Position numbers and translations under genes: made by a program
The notes under the pieces: model-generated
Database searches by the model: none
Told to the model about the DNA's origin: nothing
Seen by the model: only the letters and a program-made list of their open reading frames with translations
In this document: positions 1 through 9,310 of the stretch, in pieces
How the letters are laid out: each line of letters starts with the position of its first letter
Position numbering within the stretch: the stretch's first letter is position 1
NCBI GenBank assembly: GCA_036927565.1
Contig: JAYESD010000009.1
Location: 162,710,929 to 162,774,928, forward strand
DNA: 64,000 nt
Direction: 5' to 3'
DNA from: Tuctoria greenei
Taxonomy: Eukaryota; Streptophyta; Magnoliopsida; Poales; Poaceae

Positions 1-696
1 CAATAGCTTCGAGATACATTAACATCATCGCATGTTGACAAGAAATGTTAGATTTCCTTGAATAGAACAGGGATTTTTTCTAAGTTTGTGTTCTTTTTGT
101 TATACAATTTTTTTTTTAAATTGAATGCATTATTTACGTTCTTCTCCTTCAATGCATTTTTATTAGTAATATATTTTATATCAGGAAACGAGATACATTC
201 TTATTGTGAAGATTATATAATCAAAACATTTAGGATATTTAGAAAACAATGACAAAAAGTATTTAGACAAATAGTATTTTAAATCTCTCCTAAGCTTTTA
301 CCTTTGAACTGTCAAAATTAGATTTGAACTATGTTTATTATAATTTCATGAATTTAAAACTTGTCATGTTGTTCAATGCTTATATATCGAATTATGTTAT
401 AAATTTTATATTTATTTACCAGAATAGTAAATAATTTTACTGTATTACAAATAATTTTTTATACGGCATACCCAGTGATAAAATCCTAGGTCCGCCACTG
501 ATATAAGTCCAGAGGCACAAAACATCCGAGATTATGCACAAAGTCCTTTTTGTGTTGTCATGGCACAACATACATAGGTCGATATGCTATTAAAACGGGG
601 GTAACATAAACAAACACATGGATCAATAATCTGACACGAATCATCCATACCCCTGAAACAGTTTCTTTATTTCACATGGTTGACAAGCAGCTAGAG
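1..696. other. AT-rich flank, no gene recognised
   Basis: This AT-rich stretch shows no convincing coding region on either strand. A 64-codon open frame at 58-252 is low-complexity, Phe-rich and unlike a real protein. The last 200 bases probably include the 3' untranslated region of the minus-strand peptide gene that ends at 697. Confidence 0.5.
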
Positions 697-1038
697 CTAG
701 TTATTAGTACAGCAGCATGTGTCGCCTGACCAATGCCCGAAACGGTAACCTATTTGGTTGCACCAGACATAACAATTCACTCCGGTTGTGCACCGTATGG
801 TCTGGACGTTCCTTAACACAGGGAAAGGTGATGGCGCTGGTGCCTCCTGCGCGTAGCCTGATGCACCACCACATAAAATAAGTGAGAGATATGATCAGGC
901 TTTTTTATGCATGGTTCACGAACCTAATAAAGTGGCAGAAAGAGTCTTTGGATCACCTGAGGAGCAGAGCAGCATGGCAATTGCCATGGCTACCACGATC
1001 ACTTTGCCCACCTTGGTTTGAAATGTGGCCGCCATCAT
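697..1038 (-). CDS. Small secreted cysteine-rich peptide, two exons
   Basis: Two exons on the minus strand, 1038-957 and 857-697, encode an 80-aa peptide. The intron (956-858) has a GT donor and an AG acceptor, and the frame runs cleanly to a TAG at 697-699. Residues 1-30 look like a signal peptide: MMAATFQTK, then a hydrophobic Val/Ala/Ile/Met/Leu core, ending near GYAQ. A Pro/Ala-rich linker follows, then a short domain with six cysteines: RC, VNCYVWC and a terminal DTCCC. Size, gene structure and cysteine layout resemble grass MEG-like or defensin-like secreted peptides; the family assignment is inference. A TATA box lies about 90 bases upstream. There are two possible start codons (MM); the first is used here. 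It lies outside all transposons in the window and is the best candidate host gene. Confidence 0.75.
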
Positions 1039-1125
1039 AGTTTGTCTTCGGCCACTAGCGGTACAGTTCAATTGTTTCTCTCTTAGGTACTCAATGTATT
1101 AGAGTCCTATATGAAGTCATGGCAG

Positions 1126-1134
1126 CATATATAA
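1126..1134 (-). promoter_or_regulatory. TATA box of the small peptide gene
   Basis: Read on minus, the sequence is TTATATATG, about 90 bases upstream of the ATG at 1038. The spacing is reasonable for a plant core promoter with a short 5' leader. Confidence 0.5.
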
Positions 1135-1150
1135 TGCCGGTGACTTGGAA

Positions 1151-1270
1151 AATTTATTATATTTAGTGTTATTTAACTGATGCCTTATTTATTTACTACT
1201 ACTGTTCCTCTATTGATTGTATTTAGTGTTGTTGAATTGATGCCTTACTTATTAACTACTACCGTTCCTT
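1151..1270. repeat. 60-bp tandem duplication, two copies
   Basis: Bases 1151-1210 and 1211-1270 are diverged copies in exact 60-base register. Both contain ATTTAGTGTT, TTGATGCC-like and TACTACTACTGTTCCT-like blocks. It lies upstream of the peptide gene promoter. No function is evident. Confidence 0.65.
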
Positions 1271-1690
1271 CATGAAAGTTCCTCTGTTTCATGATCCTTA
1301 TCCCATGTACCAAAAAATAGTATGTTCTAGAGAAAATGATGGTGGTGACTAGAGAAAATGTATTGCATTTACGAGTGCTATTTAATTGACACCTAAATAA
1401 TTTCTACTAAATTTCCTCTAATTCGTTATACTCATCCAATAGATCAACAAAATTAAATTTTCACAAAATGAAATAATCCAATAAAATAATTTCATTATAC
1501 CTAAAATATATTGGTGAATGGTGATGACCAGAGAAAATGTATTGTGTCTACTAGTGATATTAGGTTGGCACTACTTTTCCCCTCTCACATGATACTTGTC
1601 CCGTAGACCAGCGAAACTGAATGTTGTAATGGAATAATCCAACAATAAACATTTATTATTCGCCAAATTTAATTTTTTACTAGTCTTCTA
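1271..1690. other. AT-rich spacer up to the CACTA-1 terminus
   Basis: No gene is visible. The motif GATGGTGGTGACTAGAGAAA at 1339 recurs in diverged form at 1519, so this spacer also holds degenerate local repeats. It ends at the first bases of the CACTA-1 terminal inverted repeat. Confidence 0.4.
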
Positions 1691-2070
1691 CACTACTACA
1701 AAAAACATTTTCACGGGCGCCTCGATTTTTCAAACACATGCGGTTCGTAAAAAATGCAAATGTGATGACGAATGATACAATAACCGCATGTGATGACAGA
1801 ACATCACATGCGGATTTAAAAAACAACTGTCTGGGTAAATACATGATTTTCTCAGTCGGCTATTAATTAAGAACCGTCTGTACTCTAACAAACTTGTTAG
1901 ACCGTTCTTAATTAACCACCGCCTGGGTATATACATGATGTTCATAGGCAGTCATTGTTTAAGAATCGTATGTACTGGTTCAATCATCACAAGCGGTTTT
2001 TATTGAAGAACCGCTTGGGGAAAGTCATTGTTTTCATAGGCTGCTTGTTAATTAAGAACCGACTATGATG
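1691..2070. repeat. CACTA-1 left terminus and subterminal repeats
   Basis: After the CACTA terminus, short motifs recur in both orientations: CACATGCGG/CCGCATGTG, TTAATTAAGAACCG and ACCGCTTG/CAAGCGGT. Such arrays are the usual binding sites for the CACTA-encoded DNA-binding protein. Related GCGGTT motifs occur near the right side of the element at 53630-53750 and 55238-55246. Confidence 0.7.
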
Positions 2071-2071
2071 T

Positions 2072-2556
2072 TGAGAAGCTCCTATCAAGCTAATCCCTGC
2101 ACAACAAGCTCTTGTAGATGCAAGTAACACCCGTGGCTCATCATTTGGATTGTTGAAAGCCTCAGTTGAAGCCTGACAATCCCTTGGAAGGATTTTCCCA
2201 TCCATTTGAAAGATTTCTTTCTCCCCTGTCCATTTGAAAACCTAGGAAGATACTCCTTTCTCAGTTTTAATGCCTAAATATATTGACTAAAATCAGTACC
2301 TACTCTCTTAGTGCTTCACACAAGCGAGGAAGCAAACAACTTCAATCACAAATCTTGTTTTTACCCTTTCATAGGGATTTTACCTTAATCTTTCAAGCAT
2401 AGATTTGTCAATAAGTGAAGCTTCCTTATCACACATGTTAATGGCAGTTATAAGTGATGAGTGTGCCAAAACAAACGAAATCTGAATTGGACTAAATATA
2501 AAGAGATCATGCATATGAGTGGCAATGTCTAGGTTAGACAGCGTAAAACTATGATG
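2072..2556 (-). pseudogene. CLASSY-like SNF2 helicase fragment, left arm of inverted repeat
   Basis: The minus strand holds a partial copy of a SNF2 C-terminal helicase lobe. The stretch at 2205-2075 encodes MDGKILPRDCQASTEAF, then RVLLASTRACCAGISLIGAS. This matches the conserved block before helicase motif VI in CLASSY/DRD1-type remodelers; I place it in CLASSY by family knowledge. The copy is an inverted duplicate of the plus-strand fragment beginning at 2568, with an 11-nt spacer. It runs out after the GAS motif. It has no start codon or exon structure of its own, so it is a captured fragment and not a gene. It lies between the left subterminal repeats and the transposase C-terminus of CACTA-1. 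Confidence 0.8.
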
Positions 2557-2567
2557 ACAACCTTCAA

Positions 2568-3488
2568 CATCATAGCTTCATGTTGTCTAACCTGGACATT
2601 GCCACTCATATGCAAGATTTCTTTGTCTTTAGTCCCGTTGAGATTTTGTTAGCTTCAACACACCCTTAGCTTGTAACTGTCATTAACATGTCTAATGAGG
2701 AAGCTTCAGTTATTGATAAATATATGCTTGAAAGATTAAGGGAAAATTCCAATGAAAAGGGTAAAAACAAGATTTGTGATTGAAGTTGTTCGCTTTGTCG
2801 CTTGTGTGAAGCACTAAGAGAGATGGTACTGATTTTTAGTCAATATATTCAGCCATTAGAACTGATAAAGTAGCATCTTCGTATGTTTTTAAAATGGAGA
2901 GAAGAGAAAAAATCTTTTAGGTATTGTTTGGGTGTACTCAATCTAATTGGATTGAAGTGGATTGGTGTGGAGAATGAACTAATTTTCTCCTCAATCCACC
3001 TCAATCCACTTATATTAAAGTGGATCCACTCCTATCCAAAAAAGCCCTCAAATGGATGGGAAGTACCGTCAGACTTAAATTGAAGCTTTTAACAATCCAA
3101 ATGATGAGTCTCGGGTGTTACTTGGATCTACAAGAGCTTGCTGTGAGGGGATTAGCTTGACAGGAGCTTCAAGAGTTGTGCTTCTAGATGTTGTTTGGAA
3201 CCAAGCTGTTGGAAGGCAAGCCTGATCATCATAGGTCAGAAGAAATTTATATACACATACAATTTGATAACTTATGGAACAGGTGAAGGTGATAAATATG
3301 ATAGTCAACAAGCCAAAATGGATCACTTGTCCAAAGTAGTCTTCTCTACAGAAGCTGAATTTAATAATGTTCAAAACATGCTATCTAAAGATGAAATGGA
3401 GCATTGTTCTAAGTTGATTTCAGAGGATACAAATATATACAATAGATATCATACATTTTTTCCAGCATTGATATCTTCTCGCATATAG
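2568..3488 (+). pseudogene. CLASSY-like SNF2 helicase fragment, C-terminal part (right arm and extension)
   Basis: The plus strand encodes, across several shifted frames: EEASVIDKYMLERLRENSNE near 2700, VLIFSQYIQPLELIK near 2830, then VLLGSTRACCEGISLTGASR and VVLLDVVWNQAVGRQA near 3115-3220. It ends with KKFIYTYNLITYGTGEGDKY and a tail open to 3487. This order (helicase lobe 2, motifs V and VI, then the C-terminal tail) fits the end of a CLASSY-type SNF2 remodeler of RNA-directed DNA methylation. The coding sequence is broken by frameshifts, a MITE at 2920-3047 and stops. Bases 2568-3162 mirror the left arm at 2072-2556. Confidence 0.8.
2920..3047. mobile_element. 128-bp MITE inside the CLASSY-like right arm
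   Basis: The left arm runs without a break where the right arm has 128 extra bases, which defines the insertion directly. The insert begins GGTATTGTTTGG and ends CCAAAAAAGCCC, imperfect terminal inverted repeats. Internal TGGATTGAAGTGGATTG and CAATCCACCTCAATCCAC blocks are inverted copies. Flanks are TTA and TCA, fitting a 3-bp TWA-type duplication with one change, as expected for a Tourist (PIF/Harbinger) MITE. Confidence 0.65.
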
Positions 3489-3565
3489 GTTTTCAAATCC
3501 TTTTTAATGCTTCTCTCTACGCGCTTGATGTTTTCTGGTTCGGTGAAAAGGTACATCTCTTCATA

Positions 3566-4503
3566 CTAATTATATTCCTCTTCATTATCTCCCACATTCT
3601 CAACCCCAACAATATTTTGCTTTCCAGAAACAACTACGTGCAACTTCTCAGTTTTTGGATCTTGAACATAAAAAACTTGCGCAACATCATCGGCGAGAAC
3701 CCACAGGTCATCTTTGTAACCCACTTTATTCAAGTCTACCAGTGTTAGCCCGTAATTGTCCACTTTCAAACCATCAGGATGTTTGACCCATTGGCACTTA
3801 AATACGGGCACTACCATTCTTTCGCCATAATCGAGTTCCCATATTTCCTCTATGAACCCGAAGTATGTGGTCTTCTTCCCTTGTGAATCATAAGCCTCTA
3901 TACGAAAACCACTATTTTGTGCAACACTCTTACCGTCTTTTTATTTAGTATAAAATGTGTAACCTTTGATGTCATATGCTTGCCATGATTTCACCAAAGC
4001 GGATGGGCCAGAAACTAACTTTTTTCATTGTTGCCTCTTCTATAGAGTTTCCGTATGGTATATTTTTGTCCATTAACCATTTAGTAAAACATCTTATGTG
4101 CTCTTTCATGATCCAGTCCTCTGTGCGGTCTTGGTTTTTTTTCGCGAAGCTCAATTTGGTGTTCCTCAATGTACGACTCTGCTATTGCTAGCTGTTGTAG
4201 TAAACCAAAATGTGCATGGTGTATATTCTTGTAATCTTGAATGATAAAAGTTTTCTTACTCACTTTGACTCTCCCACGTAGTCTACCCTCATGTACTGGT
4301 ACATGAACATCTATCAGTTTTCCATGTTTGATGTAATCACCGCAACCCACAATCACTTCTTGAGTGGTGTATCCTTCCATAATTGAACCCTCTGGGTGAG
4401 CACGGTTCCGCACATAACCTTTTAATACTCCTAAATATCTCTCCAATGAAAACATATGATGTAAATATAGTGGTCCCAATGCTTTTATCTGAACAATAAG
4501 ATG
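3566..4503 (-). pseudogene. CACTA-1 transposase (TNP2 type), C-terminal part
   Basis: Read on minus from 4503, the frame continues the DUF4218-like block begun at 42902-43785: LIVQIKALGPLYLHHMFSLE, then RYLGVLKGYVRNRAHPEG. It goes on through EHIRCFTKWLMDKNIPYGN to a DUF4216-like end with GLTLVDLNKVGYKDDLWVLA and a stop at 3566. These domains are the usual C-terminal part of plant CACTA TNP2 transposases. Frame changes near 4080 and 4010 and a stop near 3945 break it. The exon is cut at its 5' edge by CACTA-2. Removing CACTA-2 and one ATG copy joins VHLIIH directly to LIVQIK in frame. Confidence 0.85.
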
Positions 4504-4800
4504 CACTACGTAAGAAACCCAAATAGGAGACAAAGATGGGTGACACGCTCAAAGGCGGCCGTCTCTCATAAGCTTAAGCGAGACGAGTCCACTTCAGCGG
4601 GGTTCAGGTATGGCTCGGTTGAACATTTAAGGAGACGGGTTATATTACAACCCGTCTTAGTTAAGTATGGATCCAAGACGGGCGTACTCTCTGGACAAAT
4701 GGGAGAAGCACTTCTAGCACAACGCATCTCCTATAAGCGAGTGAAATGAGATGTTCTTTACTGAAAGCCCATCTCTTTTGTCTTCTCTTATAGACATACA
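4504..4800. repeat. CACTA-2 left terminus and subterminal repeats
   Basis: The terminal inverted repeat is followed by repeated GAGAC/GTCTC blocks such as AGGAGACAAAG, GGCCGTCTCTC, GCGAGACGAGTC, GGAGACGGGTT and AACCCGTCTTAG. The same core recurs at 10170-10300 and 42720-42870 near the other end. Confidence 0.75.
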
Positions 4801-4991
4801 TGAACACGACTCTGAACGATGACCACATTCATTCACAGTTGAACACACAAAATACTCATCACATAGATGAACCCAGATAACACATTCAATCATTCACACA
4901 ATTGATCAAAGATGACAAATATATTACAAAACACAAGAAAAGAAAAACATAAACTAAAAAACAACAAAAGAAAACCTAAATCCTACTCCTC

Positions 4992-5345
4992 CTACCCCTC
5001 CTCCTCCTTCGGCTGCTCCGCCGATTGCTCTGGCTGCTCCGCCGGTTGCTCCGGCTGCTCCCTCTGCTCTCCTAGTTGTTGCGGCTGCTCCGCTGCTTGC
5101 TCCGGCTGGTCTTGATCCAGTGATGGAACCTCGCAACCAAGGTTCCTCGCCATCGCCACCACTGGGATACAGCAGCCCTCGGCACCGAGCACCTCAGCTA
5201 TCGTCTCCAGCAGTCTTTGGAACCGATCGAACAGCCTGTCGAACAACATCTCGAGCAGCTCTTTGTTGAGCCTCACGGGAGAGCGACAACGCTGTTTCTT
5301 GCAGGGTGGCTCTCTCGGCGAGCTTGGCGGCGGAACGTTGGCCAT
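4992..5345 (-). CDS. Unknown 117-aa protein, Pro/Glu/Gln-rich, copy A
   Basis: The ATG at 5345 is chosen because the shared N-terminus with copy B begins there and a TATA box lies about 50 bases upstream. The protein starts MANVPPPSSPREPPCKK, a basic Pro-rich head. An amphipathic stretch follows (LLEMLFDRLFDRFQRLLETI, residues ~30-50), then GAEGCC, and a tail of EQPAEQPEQ-type repeats before the stop. An upstream in-frame extension to 5594 also exists, but it runs through the TATA box and subterminal motifs. I do not recognise the family. It could be a CACTA-2 protein or a captured host fragment. Confidence 0.5.
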   Translation of the reverse strand: MANVPPPSSPREPPCKKQRCRSPVRLNKELLEMLFDRLFDRFQRLLETIAEVLGAEGCCIPVVAMARNLGCEVPSLDQDQPEQAAEQPQQLGEQREQPEQPAEQPEQSAEQPKEEEG

Positions 5346-5392
5346 GGTGGGTTGTCTGAGCGGAACAAAGCAAAGAGGAGAGATTGATGGCG

Positions 5393-5401
5393 CCTTATAT
5401 A
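5393..5401 (-). promoter_or_regulatory. TATA box upstream of unknown ORF copy A
   Basis: On minus this reads TATATAAGG, 48 bases before the ATG at 5345. In copy B the matching position (about 6343) reads TTAAATAAGG-like sequence and is weaker. Confidence 0.5.
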
Positions 5402-5879
5402 AGGTATGTGCTGTAACGCAAAATGGAGACGTGCTTCGCTGCGAAGCGTGTCTCCTACGATCGACGTCTCCCTCTCCTCTGCAAAAAGAGAGATGTTCTC
5501 TAATGGAAAGCGCGTCTCCGATTCCACACGTCACCTTTAGCTTCGTGATTTTCTCCATTTTGCTTCGGTTCACTGTTGATATCACACATCTCACTTGATA
5601 ACTAAATCATTCTCTTGTCCCGAATATAATCAAATCCTTCCTTATGATACCTGAGGGACACAATGAACACACTACACATTCATTCATTCACACAGTTGAA
5701 GAACACACAAGATAATATTCAATCACATAGATGAACAAAGATAGATTTCATTCATTAATAATATTTTCAAAATAGAAGCAACTAAAAACAACAAAGAAAA
5801 ACTAAATCCTACTCCCACTCCTACTCCTCCTCCTCCTCTTCCTCCTCCTCCTCCTCGTCCTCCGGCAGTGACTCCGGTG

Positions 5880-6251
5880 CTAGTGCAACAGGAGCCTGGG
5901 CCGGCTGCACCGGCTACTCCGGTGGTGCAACCCCGAGAACGAGGTTGCTCTCTGTCGCCTCCACCATGTTTCTACGGCCCTCGACGCCAAGCACCTGGGC
6001 CATCCTCGCGAGCAGAATGTCGAGACGATCGGCCACCTCGTGAGGGCGAAGAGGTAGTGGCCGATGGTACCCATTCCAGTAAATTGGGGAAGGGTACCCA
6101 GCCCAAAGGAACTCATGGCCCAAGACATATTGCTGTATGCCTCTTGAGCCATAAGGAGGCGCTGCTCGATGTTGAACCACTCGGGAGAGCTGCAGTACAG
6201 TTTCTTGCACGGTGGCTCCCTCGGAGGGCTTGGAGGCGGAAGGTCGGCCAT
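5880..6251 (-). pseudogene. Unknown Pro-rich protein, copy B (frameshifted)
   Basis: The start MADLPPPSPPREPPCKK at 6251 matches copy A. About 60 residues later the open frame leaves the homologous one. The adjacent frame (down to 5914) encodes RLDILLARMAQVLGVEGRRN, which aligns with the RLLETIAEVLGAEGCC region of copy A. Copy B therefore looks frameshifted relative to copy A. The first in-frame stop is at 5880. Confidence 0.5.
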
Positions 6252-6560
6252 GGTGGTGGTGGGTCGTCGGGGCAGATAAGACAAAGAAAAGAAGAGGATT
6301 CAAAGTGAGCGACACACTTGTGGAGAACTGACTGGTGATGGCGTGTCTTAAATAAGGTCCGCACGGAGTCATCGAGGGAGCGGTTGGTTTCCTGCGCATT
6401 GATGGAATGATGGGACACATCGATACCTCCTCGGGGAAACGAAAGGTCGCGCACGGACGTCGCAGACGTCTCTGCACCACGCCGCTACAATTAAGTTCTC
6501 CGCAGACCTTGTGTCGCGCGTCTCTCTTTCGACAATGAAAGACGCGCTTTAGCTTAAAGC

Positions 6561-6851
6561 TCGTCTCTCTTTGTTGTAGCGCATCTCGTATTTGTCTCCC
6601 TCGTCTATTCGTCTCTTCGACAATGGAAGATGCTCTTTAAATTAACGGCTGTCTCTCTTGGTTCAAGCGCATCTCCCATTTACTCTCTCGTCTCTTCGCC
6701 TCTGGTGCTCCTTTACTAATCGACCAATGGTCCTTTACTAATCAACCAACTCCAGTGCGACCGCCTCCTCTGTTTGCCATCGCTGTTGTCGTCGATGTCG
6801 CCGTCCTCCTCATCGTCATTGTCGCCTTCCTCCTTGTCATCGTCACTGTTC
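6561..6851. other. CACTA-2 interior with subterminal-like motifs
   Basis: This stretch carries more GTCTC/GAGAC motifs and, from about 6770, CGTCGTCGATGTCGCC-like low-complexity sequence directly upstream of the SUMO E2 pseudogene. Open frames here are low-complexity (Asp/Ser runs). I see no separate gene. Confidence 0.4.
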
Positions 6852-6954
6852 ATGGCTGGTATCAGCTTGGCGCGTAGCCAATTGAAGGAGGAGCGCTTGG
6901 TGTGGCGCAAGAACCATCCTCATGAATGTAATTATGGCACACCAGTCACATGGT

Positions 6955-6995
<41 letters not shown>

Positions 6996-7712
6996 GCAAT
7001 GGACTGATGAACTTAACTGTAGTTTTATTTTTCTGTCTTGTTTGTTTTCTGTATTTTTAATTTCTCTGTGTAGGGTTTCTCTCCAAAGCCTGAATCGGGA
7101 GATTTATTGAAGTGACAGTACATCGTCCCCTGTAAAGAAGGGGTAAGTCATGAAGAACAAGCACAATATGAGTTTAACCATTGTCCTCCTATTATTGATT
7201 TTCCTTTGTAGACTGGCTGGGAAGGTGATTACTACCCCCCGACAATCTCCTTCTCAGAGGACTAACCATTGGTGCCTCCAAGATGCGCCTTTCCAAGTGG
7301 GTTCTTCCATCCAAATGTCCATCAATCAGGAGCACTCTGCATTGGGATTTTTGATCAAGAGACTATAAGATATACCTATTTTTGCTCATTAATTAGTAGT
7401 TGTTGCCGAACTTATTTGAATTGGTTTCTTATGTTGCTTAAATTGATATTTCATAGGGGTGGTGGACTGGTTTTACAATCAAAACTATACTACTTGAAGT
7501 CCAGCATTTGCTGCATCAGCCAAATGCGCCCGATGTTGAAAATGATTGCTATAATCTACTTATCAAGGTTAGAAACTTTGTGTTAGTGACCAACGTAGGT
7601 TATTCATTCCTCCTTCGGCATTTGTTAATTTAAAGAATGTCAATATTTTCAGGATGCACGGGAATGTAAGAGACGTGTTCGGGAGCAAGCTGGATGGTAT
7701 AGTATAGATTGA
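6852..7712 (+). pseudogene. SUMO-conjugating enzyme E2 (UBC9/SCE1-like) pseudogene with introns
   Basis: Five exon-like blocks are in the right order. Exon 1 (6852-~6926) encodes MAGISLARSQLKEERLVWRK then NHPH. Exon 2 (7074-7142) encodes GFSPKPESGDLLK, a TGA, then QYIVPCKEG. Exon 3 (7212-~7366) encodes TGWEGDYYPPTISFSED, a TAA, then FPSGFFHPNVHQSGALCIGI, which keeps the catalytic Cys context of UBC9. Exon 4 (7457-7567) encodes GWWTGFTIKTILLEVQHLL. Exon 5 (7653-7712) encodes DARECKRRVREQAGWYSID and a stop. Clear splice sites remain at 7143 (GTAAGT), 7210-7211 (AG), 7455-7456 (AG), 7568 (GT) and 7651-7652 (AG). Two nonsense codons and a lost donor after exon 1 make it a pseudogene. Retained introns show DNA-level capture, as CACTA elements do. 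Confidence 0.85.
6957..6993. repeat. (TA)n microsatellite
   Basis: An uninterrupted TA run of about 37 bases lies in the first intron of the SUMO E2 pseudogene. Confidence 0.95.
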
Positions 7713-7984
7713 TCTATGGGAGCTTTAGGAATAAGTTAAGATTCAAAATTAGTTTAGAGGAACGCAATGTAGGAACTATGAAATTCATTGAGTTGAAAAT
7801 TATCTCTGAATTGCAATGTCATTGTGTTTGTTTATCCCTGAATTCCAATTAATCCGTTAATTGCAATGTCATTGTGTTTGTTTATCCCTGCAAAGGTTCA
7901 CGATGCCGTGTGAGTGGCAGTACGAAGAGTGCATGAGACACAAACTTTAGAAGGGAGGGTCTCAGATACCTGAGATTTGGCAAA
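7713..7984. other. Spacer after the SUMO E2 pseudogene
   Basis: Probably former 3' flank of the captured gene. The 20-base block TTGCAATGTCATTGTGTTTG occurs twice (7812 and 7861), a local direct repeat about 50 bases apart. No ORF of interest. Confidence 0.4.
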
Positions 7985-8760
7985 AAGGAGACGGGCCTTA
8001 CACGGGCCTGTCTTTGATTTGTTCCAAAAATATTTTGTCCCACCTCGTAAAGCTGAGCACGTTGCAACGATTGTATAAGGCATTGCGCACAGTTGCTAGT
8101 TGGACATGCCCGGATGCCAAAGATGTTCTTGGCTCAAGCACACCGTGGCGCATCTTTGACATACAGCTTGCCCGTTCAACCACAAATTAATGCGAGACGC
8201 GCCTTCGTGTGCGCGTCTCCGATTTACGCCCACAATCTTTTCTTCCACCTCAGAAAGTTGAGCCCAATGCAACGATCATATAAGGCATTGTGCACAGTTG
8301 CCAGTTGGACACGCCAGAATGTCCTGGATGTTGTTAGTGGCTTCAGCACACCGTGGCGCATCTAGGACACTTCGGGGTGCCCGGGGCATCAAAATAATAT
8401 AAGACGCGTCCTCCGTTAGCCCGTCTCTGATTTATGCCGAAGATCTTTTGTCCCACTATGAAAAGCTAAGCACGTTGCAATGATCACATAAGGCATTACG
8501 CACAGTTATAGTCGGCCAGCATCCAGTATGCGAAAGATGTTCCTTCCTTCAGCACACTGTTGCGCATCTTTCGCATATTGGTTGCCCGTTCTACTGACAA
8601 AATAGTGCGAGACGTGCATTATATATGCCCGTTTCCAATTCCTAACGAAGAGCTAATGCGAGACGTGCATTATTTGGCAAAAAATTTTAGCTGTCGTGTT
8701 CGGGGCCTCAAATTAATATGAGACGCGCCTTCTGTTTGCACATCTTCGATTTACGCCGAA
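7985..8760. repeat. ~210-bp tandem repeats with GAGACGCG blocks
   Basis: Three diverged units begin near 7985, 8200 and 8395, and a partial fourth follows at about 8600-8760. Each has a GAGACGCGCCTTC/GCGTCTCCGATTTA-like block, then TTTTGTCCCACCT, AAAGCTGAGCACGTTGCAAC, ATAAGGCATTGCGCACAGTT and CACACCGTGGCGCATCTTTG. The repeats contain the same core as the CACTA-2 subterminal motifs, so this is an internal expansion of that sequence. Confidence 0.75.
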
Positions 8761-8819
8761 AATTTTTGTCCATCGCGCGCTCTCTCCCAACATTCGGCAA
8801 AAAAATTAGCTGTCGCACG

Positions 8820-9305
8820 CTCTCTCAACCTATAAACCGCAGAGCCTGAGCACGCCGCCTCTGTCGACCCCGACCTTCGCGTCATCAGAGAGCTGAGCAC
8901 GCTGGAGCACGCCGCCCCGTCCCCTGTCCCCAGAGCACGCCGCCACCGTCCCTTTTTCTCAACTCGCTCTTCATCATTGTCGCGCTGCCAGCGTTGACCC
9001 CTCTCCCGCCGTCAACCCTGACCTTCGTCATCAGAGAGTTGAGCACGCTGAAGCACGCCACCTCGTCTCGTGTCCCCGGAGCACGCCACTGCCTCGACCC
9101 CGACCTTGGTAATTGGTATGAGCACGCCGCCACCTTCACATAAGTGAAAATATTCTCCCTGTCCCTGAAGCACGCCGGCTTGTTGTCATCAGAGAGTTGA
9201 GGAACCGTCACTCCGGAGCCTCCGTCAGCTCGCCCCGGAGCACGTCGTTGCCTCCCTTGTCCCCAGAGCACGCTGCCGCTTTGACCCTGCCCTCAGAGCA
9301 TGCAT
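8820..9305. repeat. GC-rich degenerate GAGCACGCCGCC repeats
   Basis: Variants of GAGCACGCCGCC and CCCCGACCTTCG recur at irregular spacing, together with repeated TCATCAGAGAG(C/T)TGAG blocks. A minus-strand frame across it is low-complexity and I do not call it coding. Confidence 0.65.
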
Positions 9306-9310
9306 TCTAG

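Larger units (their letters stand above)
4811..6560. repeat. Tandem duplication of a gene-sized unit in CACTA-2
   Basis: Two diverged units of roughly 0.85 kb lie head to tail. Each starts with an ATTCATTCACACAGTTGA-like and CACATAGATGAAC-like A-rich stretch (4830-4990 and 5670-5820). A minus-strand ORF with a shared N-terminus follows, then a promoter-side segment with GAGACGCG motifs. The duplication covers both the coding part and its flanks. Confidence 0.65.

Noticed and set aside
1987..2205. An independent small protein gene starting MDGKILPRDC
   Set aside because: It is the inverted CLASSY-like fragment; the Met is internal to the helicase domain and the reading stops at the repeat edge.
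6716..6910. Acidic 64-aa protein on minus (Asp/Glu runs)
   Set aside because: Reverse reading of the SUMO E2 first exon and adjoining TCGTCATCG low-complexity sequence.
8885..9271. 128-aa minus-strand protein
   Set aside because: Derived from GAGCACGCCGCC repeats; low-complexity and without domain signal.
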